Source: Theristus sp. LFF4_11
Lineage: Eukaryota; Nematoda; Chromadorea; Monhysterida; Xyalidae
Reading direction: 5' to 3'
DNA: 64,000 bases
Assembly (NCBI GenBank): GCA_030248135.1
Contig: JASANC010002449.1
Location: 38,021-102,020 of the forward strand
Part shown: piece after piece, positions 12,701 through 23,204 of the stretch
Layout: the number at the start of each line of letters is the position of its first letter
How positions within the stretch are numbered: the first letter of the stretch is position 1
Made by a program: the position numbers and the translations under genes
The notes under the pieces: generated by a model
The model's database searches: none
What the model was told of the DNA's origin: nothing
What the model saw: only the letters and a program-made list of their open reading frames with translations

Positions 12701-15700
12701 TTAAAATATTGGAAGACACATTGGTTAAGGCGGAAACACCATTAAGTTTTTCGTCCGTACGCACAAACGTTCTAAATCCCGTACGCAAACTAGTCGTGTC
12801 CGTAATGCATTAAGATAGCACACACGACACGATTTCTAAATCGCGTGACCATTTTTTACGTGTCGTGTCCGTGCGTACGCACAAAAAACTAATTGCTAAA
12901 CGCGCCTTTAGTGGGTTTTCAAAAACCCCATGCGCACACTTTTGCTGAGATCAACGAATAGACTGCTTGTTTGACTTTGAAAGCCCTGGCTTAATCGATG
13001 GAATAATACTGTCGACTTTCGAAACACTTGATCAGAAAATAACTTTCAGCTTCTGGAACTCGCGCTCGTGCTGGACTGTTATCCGGTGAAGAACTGGACT
13101 GACGAAACGAGCGCTGCAAGTCGTCAGCTAACGGGCAGTCAGCCATGCTTCTCAGAGGCCGATCTCATATGCAGCATTCGCCAGCTGCTTCCATTTATTG
13201 AAAGCCTCATGAGCTTGGTTGAAATAGCGCTCGCTGCAGTCGCGGAGCCATTCGAGGTCAGCTCATCTTGTTTGTGCGGTGCACGGCAGCACGCACTGTA
13301 CGTGCAGCCAACTGCCACAAAGTGCATTTCTATTGTTCAGGTGGTCAGTGCACTTTTGGCCGACCAAACATCGGGCGAAATGCGCGCCGCGTTGCTGTGC
13401 GGTCATTTTGCGTGGAGCTCGATCGTGCACCTGTTGGCGTTGCTGCCAGCTGCCGTGCTGGAGCGCATCAGAGCGCACGACGCAGTGCTGCTGGAGAAGC
13501 TGGCCGACACCAGGCCGTTGGACCACATCTGCAAGCACGTGCTCTGCGGCACTGTGCTCGGCGATGACCAGGTCAGCTGGTCGTGTGTGTCTTCGGGGTT
13601 GCTTGGCTCTAGAGCGCATTGTCGCCGGGTCGCCGCTGCGGACAATACTCGCTTTGTATCCATTTTCAAACGCACGGTGGCTCGCTGGTGCACCACAGTG
13701 CAACGTAAGAATGCTGCTGATTGGATACACGCTCGAACACAGGGTGCTGATTGTTTGGTTATTTTTTTCTGTTTGGCTCTAAAATCTGTCTTCCCGCAAG
13801 ATTTATTTTTCAATTATTCTTTTTGTATCCAAGTTGGTTCATTAGTTTCGTGACTGTTCGTGAAGGTTTCAGTAAGAACGTGTCATTCGTGGCTTAGTAA
13901 TACCACAAGACCATGCGTTCAAAGTTCTTCATCTGTGCAGTTCTAGTTCTAAAAGCGTGCGATGTCTCTGCCACAACACTTTTTCAATCAATGTGACGCA
14001 GCTGCAAACCAACCCGCCAGCAGTGCAACCATACACACCTGCACGTGCGGTGAGCAGTGTGTGTGTGTTGATTGCGTTGTGCGCGGTGAGCACAGGGCCA
14101 CTGTGTTGCAGATGTGTCGCTGCGACGGCACCGGCTGCCTCGCGTGTCAGTGCCCGGAGCTGGCGCACAGCGGCGTTCGGAGTCGCCCGCTGGTGCTCGC
14201 AGCCGGCCACGCACACGCAGCGTTGTGCAGCCTCGAGCTGCTCGGCCTGTTCGCGTTGGCCAGCCACGTTGGCATCGCAGTCGCCGACTACACGCCGCAG
14301 TACACAATGTTCGTGTGCGACGACATGCAACGCAGGTGATGCGCAGTGCTCGCCACTGATCCTGCTTTTTATGTGTGTCTCGCCTCTCGCTCCCCCAAAC
14401 CGATGCCAAAGATGGACGGCTGAGTGTTCCATGGACCGATTCCCTCGCAACGAGAGTGCGACAGTGGTCTGCGGCACTCTCAAATGCGGCCTAGTCTAAC
14501 AATTAGCCGTGGTGACGACCGTCAATAGACTTCAATTTCTCATTTTGCGCCGTCATTCGCAGGTACAACTGGTCGTCGTCGTATCAGTTGTTCTCGTGGC
14601 TGTTCGGTCTTCCCTCCACCGGCGAGCACATGAACGGCCGATTGAGAGTGGCGAAGTTTGTGTCATCGGATGAAAAGTATGAACTGCACTACCCTGAAGA
14701 GGCGCAACTGAGCGCCAAACAGTGGACGAGGCTGCTGATGGACGCTGGCCAGTGCTGTCTAGACTTCGACTGTGGCCCGCTAGATGTTGCCAGCGGATTC
14801 TTTCGCAACAAATTCAAAAGCCTCGAACCTGACGCGGTGTTGGAGGACGGGTAGGTGAAGTCATTGGCCCGATTTCATTGAACGTTCCCGGAGTCTACCT
14901 GCTGTTCTCGATTGCAGAACGAAATGCACGGAAGCCGTGAACTTGCTGTGCGCATGGGCACGCGTCGTCTGTCGGGTGGTCTTCGCCAACGAGCAGCCGA
15001 ATGACGAACGAGACTACATCTACTGCAACATGATTGCCTTTTTGCAGGTTGCTCAGCAGCGTTCGTTTCTTTTTGCCCGTTCGCATTTGCACTCACAGAT
15101 CACAATTTTTGTCTGAGAAGCTAATACCGTGTCGAATGGAACGCAGCACGGTTTAGACTGCACTGGGCTTAAAGAGTTTCATTTACATGCTCTTCAGTTG
15201 ATTGTGTGTGTGTTGATTGATTAATCGGGTGTGCTGATTACCTAGAAAGCAAGGAAAATTACCACGCCACATGGTTTTGTATTTTGTACACTCCACACGT
15301 TTTGCCGCCCATTTTGTATGTACAAACACTTCACTCAGCTGAAGTCAAGATGGCATGTTCTGGTGTTTCGCCTGATGAACAGAGGTGTTCGCAGAGAATG
15401 TGCGCATTTTTGTGCAGACGAGCAGGCAAATGCGCGCGGAGCAGCTCTCTGCCGAGCGTCTCAAGTTCGCGTTGTGCTCGTTGCTGCTGTTCGAGCGATG
15501 TGCCGGCAATGCGCACGAGCAGTTCAATGCGCCACAGCCAGGCGCATTCGCACTCGAATGGCAGCAGTTCTATCTGCCCGCCGCCGCTGAGCTCATCTTT
15601 CCCTGGTTTCTGACGCTTGCAAGTTCGTGGGCGCTTTTATTTCACGTAACCAATCAATCAGCTGATTGCTCGTAATTTAGAGTTCGACTGTAAGTGAGCG

Positions 15701-18700
15701 TCACCAAATACTGCTTCATGAATGCCTTCTTGGCGTGCTGCGCCGAATACATTGTATCCTGAATTTTGGTCGCTCTTCAATTGTGGTTTCTAAAATGTTC
15801 CCGTTTTTCCCCGGTAAAAATAAAACGGCAAAAAACCGGTTTTTCCGCTCGATTCGAACAATACGGTTTTTGCCACTCCCAGTTTTCTAAACCAACTCTA
15901 ACTCGGCTCGGCATGGCCAACGTCAAATGCAAAACGGCATGGCGTCATCGAAAGCCTCGACCATGAACCAAGTGCTCAACATGCTGAATGGCTGATTTTC
16001 ATGATTTTTCACTTCGTCTTCTCTCCATTTTCAGATTCCGACTTGAACAGTTCGCTACCGTGCGTTTGGTTGCTCGCGCGAATCGCAGAGCTCATCCGTC
16101 AATATTTCACATTCACACCGGAATATTGGCTTCCGAAATTCTCAGTGACCGACATTTCATTGCCGGTGATGCTCGATGCTGCGTTGGACGCACTGAAGTC
16201 TGTTTTGCTGTGTTGTGCGTGCTGCTTGCTGATTGGTTGCGGCAGCGACAATTTTGTGCTGCATTTGATCGGCACTCCGATTAGCCAATTGCCGTGTTCA
16301 GCGACGTTGAGTGTTTGTGCACGTTGCATTGTTTGTCTGTGTTGTTCGGTGTGACAAGACTGCAATCGAATGTCTGTTGCAGCTACCCGGCACCGCTGCA
16401 GTCGCTCGTGTGCCACTTCACACCGCTGCTGGCGCATTCCCTCTGGAGCGTTCGAGTGGCAGCATACTCTGTCTTGAGTCGGTGAGCTCATTCGGTGCAA
16501 TTGTGTTGTGCTCGTTACTGCTGATTGGTACTAGTGGTCGTGGCCACCCGATGGCTTTTGAGTATTATAGTAAGTAGTTTGTGAGAAAACGATTGCTTTC
16601 AGTATGGCACTGCACAGCGGATAACAGCACGTGTAATGTTTGTCTGTCACATTCTTTACAGTTGCATGGAGCAGATCTACAAAGCAGAAGAAACTAATTG
16701 GCCTCAACAACAAGGTGATCTGCTGAAGAACTCAGCAGAAGCTGAATGGTTGGTTGGTTGGTGTTTTACATTCTACTTGTTGATGTGCTACCAGGGTACC
16801 AAAAACCGTAACCTGCAACGCTGCAGCAAATTCCTACCTGCATGAGATGATTTCAGTCAATTTTGAATGCCAAAATGCCAAAACGCAAACAATGCGTTTC
16901 ATTTGAGATCGAAATCGTTGGAAGTCGTCTTTGAACATCAAATTCAATAAAAACAACAGTGGATTGTAGATTCTTTGCAAGACGAAAAAATGTCCAGAAA
17001 AATCAGTTGTCAAAGTAAAAACCAATATCCATCTGTGATTTTTGTGGGTCATTGACACTTTGGATCCAAAAAACGCGGTACAATGAGAAATAACTGGTAA
17101 ATTAGCATCCATTGAAAATCACATGAAGACGGCATTTTGTCATTCATTTGATAAGGTTTAGAACTTGGAAGATTTCCTGAAAAAAGTTGGTCCGCGGGTA
17201 AACAAATCTTGAATTTCACAACTGAAAAATCCACTTTGTTCTTTTTATTCAAAGAACAGAAATGTAAATTAATGAAGGTTTCTGACTGACTTCAAAGTTT
17301 CTACGATTTGAGTTTGCAGTTCGCCACCGGTGTTTCTGGTGAACACGGTCTTGGAGTGTTACGCGTCTTTGGCCGAGTTGACCATGGAAGCATCTTCTTG
17401 CCCAACGGACGAAACGTCGCCACTCGAACAAGAGGCCATTCGCTCGCAGGTAAAGTGATCAACGTGAAACTGGTGATCACGCCGCACAAGGCACTTACAA
17501 GTTATAAGTTATAACAACATGTGTTGTCAGCGGAATGTTTCATCTATGAGAGTGCCGTGCCCTATAAATTAGGAAATTCCGAGAAACGCGAATGAGTATA
17601 GAACCGTCTTATGAATGCGCACGTGTATTTGATTTTGTGCTTCCCGCTTTCGGAGTGTTGCATGAACGGCCGGCTTACAGACGCGACACTTCGGTGAATG
17701 AATTGCTCTCTGGCTGATTGACTGATCGATTCCATTGCAATTCGTTTTGATTTGAACGTTTTGCACACGCGTCAGGTGTTCACGTGTCTGCTCGCATGGC
17801 AGTTGCTGTTCGACTTCTACGTTCGCTTGCCGGCTGAGCGGCGTGCCGCGTTCACGAACGATTTGCATCGTAGTAAACTGTTGCACCAGGCGTTGAGCAT
17901 GCTCTTCTATGTGCTCCCATCAAACGTGCAACCGATTGTCGCTGTCTTAGAGGATGGATTGCACGAACGATTGAAACTGGTTGGTGGTCGGTAGCATCTG
18001 CAGCATGTGGTCAATTCTAGAATAATTGCGTCACTCTCACTGGCGAGCTTTTATTCAATATCAAGAACACTGCGTATTTTTCCATCAATCAGTGCAGTAA
18101 ATCCATGTCTCATTTTTGGGCTTTACATTCACATTGACGAAACGCAGTGGAACGATTGTGGCTGTGTGGCAAGACATGCTGCTTTGTAGCACGCGCAAAC
18201 GTTTTTCCCTGGCGATTGTCAGCGTGGCGTGTCAGTTTTGTTTCTGCGGCCCACTTCCATAAAAATTCTGTTTGTTTTAGAGCGGCTCACTGGGGCGAGT
18301 GTATGCATCCAGCAGCGAACTGCCACAGCCGCTGTCCGTGGAGGACTTGTTCGCTCACCGTCATGATCCCGTTACGCCGCTCGAACGTGTTGGTCTGTGT
18401 CCGTTCAGTTAGAAAATTTGCTGATTGGCTGCATTTGATTGGTCGAAGCAGCCGTGCTGTCACGGATGCAGTGTGCGCTGTTGAACGAAACTTATCTGAT
18501 TGCGATATTCGTTTGAGTTTGAGCGTTTGGTTGCCTCATGACGACGGTGCTCATTCGTGCAGAAGCGTTACGATGCAGCGAATGAGCAGCTCTGAATTAT
18601 AACAATGGCTAATCAGTTTGCTAACGCTCGTGAATGCAGCTTTGTTGATGTCAGATGTGGCCTACTGCATTCAGTACGTGCAACGGCTGGCGTGTCGTGC

Positions 18701-20852
18701 GTACATGCGTGCGGCGGCAGTGTTGCCCGCCATGACGCGACATTGGTACAACTCAAGCGAGAAGACTCTCGCCGAAACTGTGCACAAGTGTGCTGCAGCT
18801 CTTTGTGTTCATTTCACAGTATTTTACGGCCTGATTTTTAAATATTTGATCCAGTTTTTTCCAAAAAAACTGATTGGCTACTTTTTTGACACATTGATTA
18901 GATTCACCAGCTTGTTGACACAGCTAATCGACTTGCTAGATTTGAACGTTCAGCTGCCCGAATGGCAGTTTAGTTTGATAATTACAGGTTCACAGTGAAG
19001 TACGTGAGTCCAACGTTGTGTTCGAAAGAACTGAAAGCGTTTCAAGTGCAGCAAGACCGACTGGGCGAGATTGCGGTCAGTGAATTGTTGGCTGTTATAT
19101 AATGACTACTCTGACGAATGCAGTGATCGGTTGAAAATTTGAGATTTCCTGTTGCTATTATTGCCGTCATTGTATCGCTCAACCTTCATATACTACAAAA
19201 AACTCATGTGTTACAAGCTTTTGCCAAAGGACCGAGCAGCAAGTGGCACATAAAAGTGGCCTATTCTGCAGGTCACCGTTCGTCCGAACGTTCGTGAAGT
19301 GGCGGCTAACTACAAATTGGAAGAGTGCACAATGGAGCTGCAAATCAGTCTGCCAGCCAACTATCCACTCGCTCAGCCGACGGTCGAAACGAAGAATGTT
19401 GCAGCGAGCAAGGAGATCCAACGAAAGTGGCTGCGCCAGTTGACCGTCTTCCTCGCACACCAGGCAACGTTGACACACATTTTCGCTATTTTGCAACTTT
19501 AGTTGAAATTAAGGTATGCAGCTGATCTGGTGTGCTCGTCTGACTGAGATCTGCTTTCTAGGTTTGCTGATGTTTTACCCAGCCTATAAGATCTGTCTGT
19601 GGTAAAACACGTTTGGCAGTGGTGCCCGTCGCACTGAAGAGCCAGGGGGCACCGCGGTATGCGTCTATCTGGCTGAACCGCAAACAGCGAACTTCATGTT
19701 TTGTATTCCAAGCAGTGTGACAGTTTGATTGAGCGACCGACTGATTGAAGAGATCATCAATATTTTGTAAATGTTATTTTAAAATATACCTTCAGAACGG
19801 CTCAATTCTTGACGCGTTGCTGATGTGGAAGAGCAACATCGACAAGCACATGGCCGGTGCTGAAGACTGCGCGATTTGCATGGCCACTGTGCACTCCGTC
19901 AGCTATCAGCTGCCCCGAGTCACTTGTAAACAGTGCAAACATAAATTTCATGCCGATTGCTTGGTGAGCGCTTTTTAGTTTGCACGTGCACTTTTGCTGA
20001 TTGGAAATGCTCATTTAGTCATTTTTGGTCTCGTGAAAAATTGGCAAATACCGAAATTTTTCCGGTAAAATTTCCGGAAAATTTTCACGAAATTATATTT
20101 TCAGAAAAATTCAACCTCTAGAAAAAAAAACCAGACCCATTATTCAATAGCGACAAAAAAACTCAGTCATTTGGCCCAGTATACCGCACAAAAGGTTTTT
20201 TAATAGACAGTTCATCTATCAGAACAGCTTGGTGTTGCCTCCATCATAGGGACTAGATAGATGCGATAATGCAATGTCTAACTTGAAGTTTTGTGAACGT
20301 ATTGGTCAGAAACTATGCGGCGAAAAAAGGAAAATCAATTTATCCAACAAATGAGTTCATAAAAACAGAAAGAATCGATAAAGAACGCGGTCTTTTCTCC
20401 GTTTTTAAGTTGACATTTTGAAAACCCCGTGAGATAAAAACGGGTTTTTGGTTTTCCCATTAAAACGGATTTCTGCCATTGCCAACCCTAACGATAATTG
20501 TTTTGTATTGTTGTTTTGCGCTCGGATTTGTTCACAGGCTGTCGACTGGTTACAGTAAAATTGACATGAGTTCATTGAAATGTCATTCTGCCGGAACCGG
20601 AAAGCAATATGTAGGAATTGCAGTTGAGATGAAGGCAGATTTTGTAGATCATAGTTCTAATGCACATTATACCCGATTCAGCCAGCCAATAGCCAATCAG
20701 CTAATACTGAAGAAATTCCAGTCGCACCGCACAAGCTGTTTCTGAAAAAGTTGTTTTTGTAAATATATTCTAATTCATTGACGTGTTTTCAGTACAAGTG
20801 GTTCAACACAAGCAGCAAGTCGTCGTGCCCGTTATGTCGATCAGTGTTTTGA
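5692..20852 (+). CDS. LTN1: Listerin E3 ubiquitin-protein ligase, 27 exons, complete
   Basis: Listerin ubiquitinates nascent chains stuck on 60S subunits in ribosome-associated quality control. Predicted exons: 5692-5730, 8018-8410, 8682-8962, 9167-9374, 9512-9700, 10009-10187, 10643-10766, 10905-11658, 11744-11956, 12190-12305, 12495-12656, 13050-13571, 14112-14335, 14563-14850, 14918-15047, 15418-15622, 16035-16197, 16383-16481, 16662-16748, 17320-17449, 17776-17979, 18281-18392, 18640-18787, 18988-19075, 19272-19463, 19796-19963, 20793-20852. All junction phases agree; the sum is 5478 nt (1825 aa), close to the family length of about 1770. Order: basic N-terminus, conserved GF-rich and KKDATTKLK block, long helical HEAT/ARM-type middle, RWD-like segment, C-terminal RING. 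The exon 12/13 junction, the weak donors after 11956 and 12305, and the exon 22 donor are least certain. Identity is firm from both ends; the middle rests on phase and codon use. Confidence 0.93.
5731..8017. other. LTN1 intron 1, repeat-bearing
   Basis: A 2.3-kb intron between the 13-codon exon 1 and exon 2. It holds G-runs (6402-6462), GATA repeats, a T homopolymer of more than 30 bases around 6757-6789, the second copy of the 2695-type repeat (7298-7665), and a C-run at 7640-7653. No additional exon was recognised. Confidence 0.7.
7298..7665. repeat. Dispersed repeat, copy 2
   Basis: Second direct copy of the 2695-3075 repeat, with the same opening (GAACCTGAAAGTAAGTGTCT) and the same CAGCTCGACGAGACGCTTCG block, inside LTN1 intron 1. 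Confidence 0.75.
8018..9700 (+). CDS. LTN1: LTN1 exons 2-5: conserved N-terminal domain
   Basis: Exon 2 (8018-8410) carries STVGFVGFDVF and the block FQPLMQKLLKKDATTKLKSV, the most conserved N-terminal listerin signature, known to contact the ribosome in yeast Ltn1. Exon 3 (8682-8962) continues with VREQSHQL and PFWLIGQHDVVPDVAHKAR, matching the family's VREATQ and YWLMAQCD segments. Exon 3 must use donor GTACGT at 8963, not the later GTAGGC at 8976, because only the first gives the phase 2 needed by exon 4 at 9167. Exon 4 encodes the aligned LWSQTAFWKAL segment. Exon 5 opens with GTGCGTGCA directly after TTTAG and reads VRALKLKLLAVWLAH. Confidence 0.9.
10009..18787 (+). CDS. LTN1: LTN1 exons 6-23: helical repeat middle region
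   Basis: These 18 exons encode the long alpha-solenoid rod that in known listerins bends around the 60S subunit. The sequence is rich in Leu/Ala helices, for example exon 8 (10905-11658, 251 codons) and exon 12 (13050-13571). Conservation is low, as expected, and assignment rests on continuous phase, GC-richer third positions than the flanking introns, and recognisable later segments: YPAPLQSLVCHFTPLLAH (16384 onward), FTCLLAWQLLFDFYVRLPAE (from 17779) and PAMTRHWYNSSEK (exon 23), the last matching the family's P-A-x-x-R-x-W-x-N-S-S-E-K. Exon 12 contains an 84-nt GT...TTCAG interval (13257-13340) that could be spliced out without changing frame. Confidence 0.78.
18988..20852 (+). CDS. LTN1: LTN1 exons 24-27: RWD-like segment and RING
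   Basis: Exon 24 (18988-19075) reads KFTVKYVSPTL, matching the family's RFTSKYVS. Exon 25 (19272-19463) encodes an RWD-like segment (LEECTMELQISLPANYPL) ending LRQLTVFLAHQ. Exon 26 (19796-19963) starts NGSILDALLMWKSNIDK and enters the RING: EDCAICM, then CKQC and HADC; exon 27 (20793-20852) supplies YKWFNTSSKSSCPLC and the stop, giving the complete Cys/His zinc-ligand set. The RING recruits the E2. Joining exon 25 to 26 in frame needs a GC donor at 19464-19465, a rare intron class. Confidence 0.95.
20010..20500. repeat. Diverged MITE remnant in the last LTN1 intron
   Basis: Runs of AAACGGG/CCGGTAAAAT and a right end reading TTGCCAACCCTA resemble the CCAACCCTA terminus and AAACGG-rich body of the element at 28162-28951. 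No matching left terminus is seen, so it is a truncated relative. Confidence 0.5.
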
Positions 20853-21465
20853 AGTTTGAGTGATTCGAAAATTTTTACCAGCTCAGTTTTTGATGAGTTT
20901 TTATTGCGATGCGAATGTTCAATGTTTGAGGATTTTATGTCGCAAAACAGGGTTTTTAGTAAAAAGCGTAACCTGTAGCGATGCAGGTAGCTCTAAATTT
21001 TTACCTGCGCTATGCAGGTCACATACAGGTAAAAAACCCTGTCGCAAAATGTAAAATTAGTGTTTTGTTATTGTTATTCTTTGGAGCTCGTGGTTTCTTT
21101 TTTGCTTCAGGCCTTCACTGTTTCTTGCAGCGTTGTTTTTCTACGTAACGGGTTACAACTGTTGGAAGTGAACTCGTAGACATCTTGTTGTTATTCCTGA
21201 CAATTATGGACATCATTTAGTGTTGGGAAATAATGTTCACATTCATTTTCAATCCGACACTACTGTGCGGTGATAGACTTTTTGCTTTGTTTTTGTTGCC
21301 TGTGATTTTTTCTTCGTATCGTTATGTCTTTTTCGCTTTTCTGTTCATGCTTCTGTATTTTTATTCTAGTGTATGGCAAATGTTATTGAATTAGAAACGG
21401 AATCATGGTGATGATTGAATTTTGAATCTTATCGGCCTCACGTCAGTGAGAATTTTTATTTTTAT
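20853..21465. other. Sequence 3' of LTN1, nothing coding recognised
   Basis: Includes the LTN1 3' UTR. A palindromic patch around 20965-21040 (ACCTGTAGCGATGCAGGTA ... TACCTGCGCTATGCAGGT) resembles 16800-16845 in an LTN1 intron and is probably a fragment of another small repeat. No clear poly(A) signal could be assigned. Confidence 0.45.
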
Positions 21466-21479
21466 TTTATTTTTTTTAT

Positions 21480-21950
21480 TTGTTCGCGCGCCGGTTCCGG
21501 AAACCCTAAGGTACCAAATTCCGGCGGAAACGGGCAATACTGCCCCGAGCCCAATTTACCCTCGGCTCTGTTGTTGATCATTAGATGTTGTTGTCACTTT
21601 TGTTTCTCCATTGTGTGTCTTGTCCGCAGCGATGTTCGAACTTTCCACCTGCAGAACGGAGAGACGCGACGTGAGTGAACAGAGTGAACGTGGTCGGAAG
21701 TTTTATTTTTATTTTTATTTAATTATACGCGCGCCGGTTCCGGAAACTCAAAGGTACCAAACTCCGGCGGAGACGGGCAATACTGCCCCGAGCCCAATTT
21801 TACCCTCGGCTCAGGAGGGAATAGACCATTAGATGTTCATTGGTCACTCTAATTTTCCACGAGTATGTCTTGTCCACGGCGAGGTTCGAACCCGGTACCT
21901 ACAGAACTGTAGGCCGAAGTTCTACCGCTACGCCACGGACGCGACAAATC
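21480..21950 (-). repeat. Two tandem tRNA-derived SINE copies
   Basis: On the minus strand the second copy (about 21725-21950) starts with an A-box-like TGGCGTAGCGGTAGAACTTC, then an anticodon-like hairpin (CCTACAGTTCTGTAGG) and a B-box GGGTTCGAACCTCG. The remainder includes CCGAGGGTAAAATTGGGCTC and ends GGAACCGGCGCGC. The first copy (about 21480-21680) has the same body with a decayed head (GTTCGAAC retained). The head is an imperfect cloverleaf, so a SINE rather than a functional tRNA. Confidence 0.75.
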
Positions 21951-22296
21951 GTGTGTACCGCGCACTACCGTAACCCGTGTGCCCGAACTTCAAACATAAG
22001 ACTGTTTGTTGCAATCGTATGAACGGTGTCCACCAATAGAGTAGCTTTTGCTGGCAATCAGGGACGTTTTTAGAAAATCGTGTCGAGACCCATTGGAAAG
22101 CTACCGTAATCCTTGAACTCCAGTTTTGACAGTTAGCTTTGCTTTGCTTTATTGCGCCTTTATTTATTTATTTATTTATTTATTTAGCAAAAACATAATT
22201 TTTTGGAGGGGGACGGATTTGTCCTGTCCCCAAATCTCCCCAAATCCACGTGCCTCCGTGTTCCGTGGTTTTGTTAAAGGTGCGCAGCGTGTTGTG

Positions 22297-22981
22297 TAGG
22301 GTTGTTAAAAAAACAAAAATCGTCATTTTTGTTTTTTTTAATTTTTTTTAATTTAAAAACTATAGTTGTGCTAAATCAATCAGGGAGTTCGAAGAACCAC
22401 ATATGATATGCAAGCGCCTCCGGAATGACTCCCGTATGGCGGAACTTTGGAGATATTGTTTTGGTGATCTCAATTACCCCTTTTCCAAACCGTTACCATG
22501 CCTCTTCTAGTGTTTTGTTTGACCCCCAAAACGTCACTAATTGTCCTTAGCCCAAGTGAAAATACACATACCGGCTTTAAATTCCATCAATTCTGATGAT
22601 GTGTCGCGACGGCAGGACACGAAACGGCAACCAGACAACGTAACGCTTGCAAACGGAGCAGCTCGGACGCAAAATTAAGATTGCGAAGCGAATCGTCACC
22701 TCATCTGCATCGGAAATGGTAAGCCTACCTTTGGGACGCTCAAAAACTTCATCGCAGATGTTGTTGAAGCCTGAAATCAGTCGGCAAAACGGTCCAAAAT
22801 CGACTGCTAAAGGTTTTACGAGGTAATATCAAAGAAAATTTTTGTTGAACTTTCGAAAAATTGTGCCAAAATTGAAGTTTTCAGAGCATATTAGAGGAAA
22901 ATTTTTCGAATTTTTTTTAAATTGGCATTTTTGTTTTTTTAATCACGTTTTTTTAAGTTTGATTTTTGTTTAACAACCCTA
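22297..22981 (+). mobile_element. hAT-type MITE, complete copy 3
   Basis: 685 bp, TIRs TAGGGTTGTTAAA ... TTTAACAACCCTA, flanked by the 8-bp duplication GTGTTGTG (22289-22296 and 22982-22989). The body is a diverged relative of 4177-4912. Confidence 0.9.
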
Positions 22982-23204
22982 GTGTTGTGTGCATATGAAA
23001 TATGGGTCACTTTGGCTGCGCGCAGCCTCCGTGTAGTGTCCGTGGTTTTGTCAAGCGTGCAGCCTCCGTGTTGCATCCGTGGTTTTGTGAAAGGCCCCAA
23101 AAACGAGGTTTTCAGAGCATATCAGACTGGAGGGCAATTTTTCGATTTTTTTAAATCTGCATTTTTGTTTTTTTTATTTAGTTTTAAAACAAAAACAACC
23201 CCAA

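Noticed and set aside
13957..14499. 180-codon + frame and 184-codon minus frame over LTN1 exon 13
   Set aside because: Cys/Arg-rich shadows. The frame starting at 14112 gives hydrophobic helical sequence and splices correctly to 14563.
21870..21946. Functional tRNA gene on the minus strand
   Set aside because: A- and B-boxes are good, but the acceptor stem and anticodon loop do not pair properly, and it is joined to a repeated SINE body.
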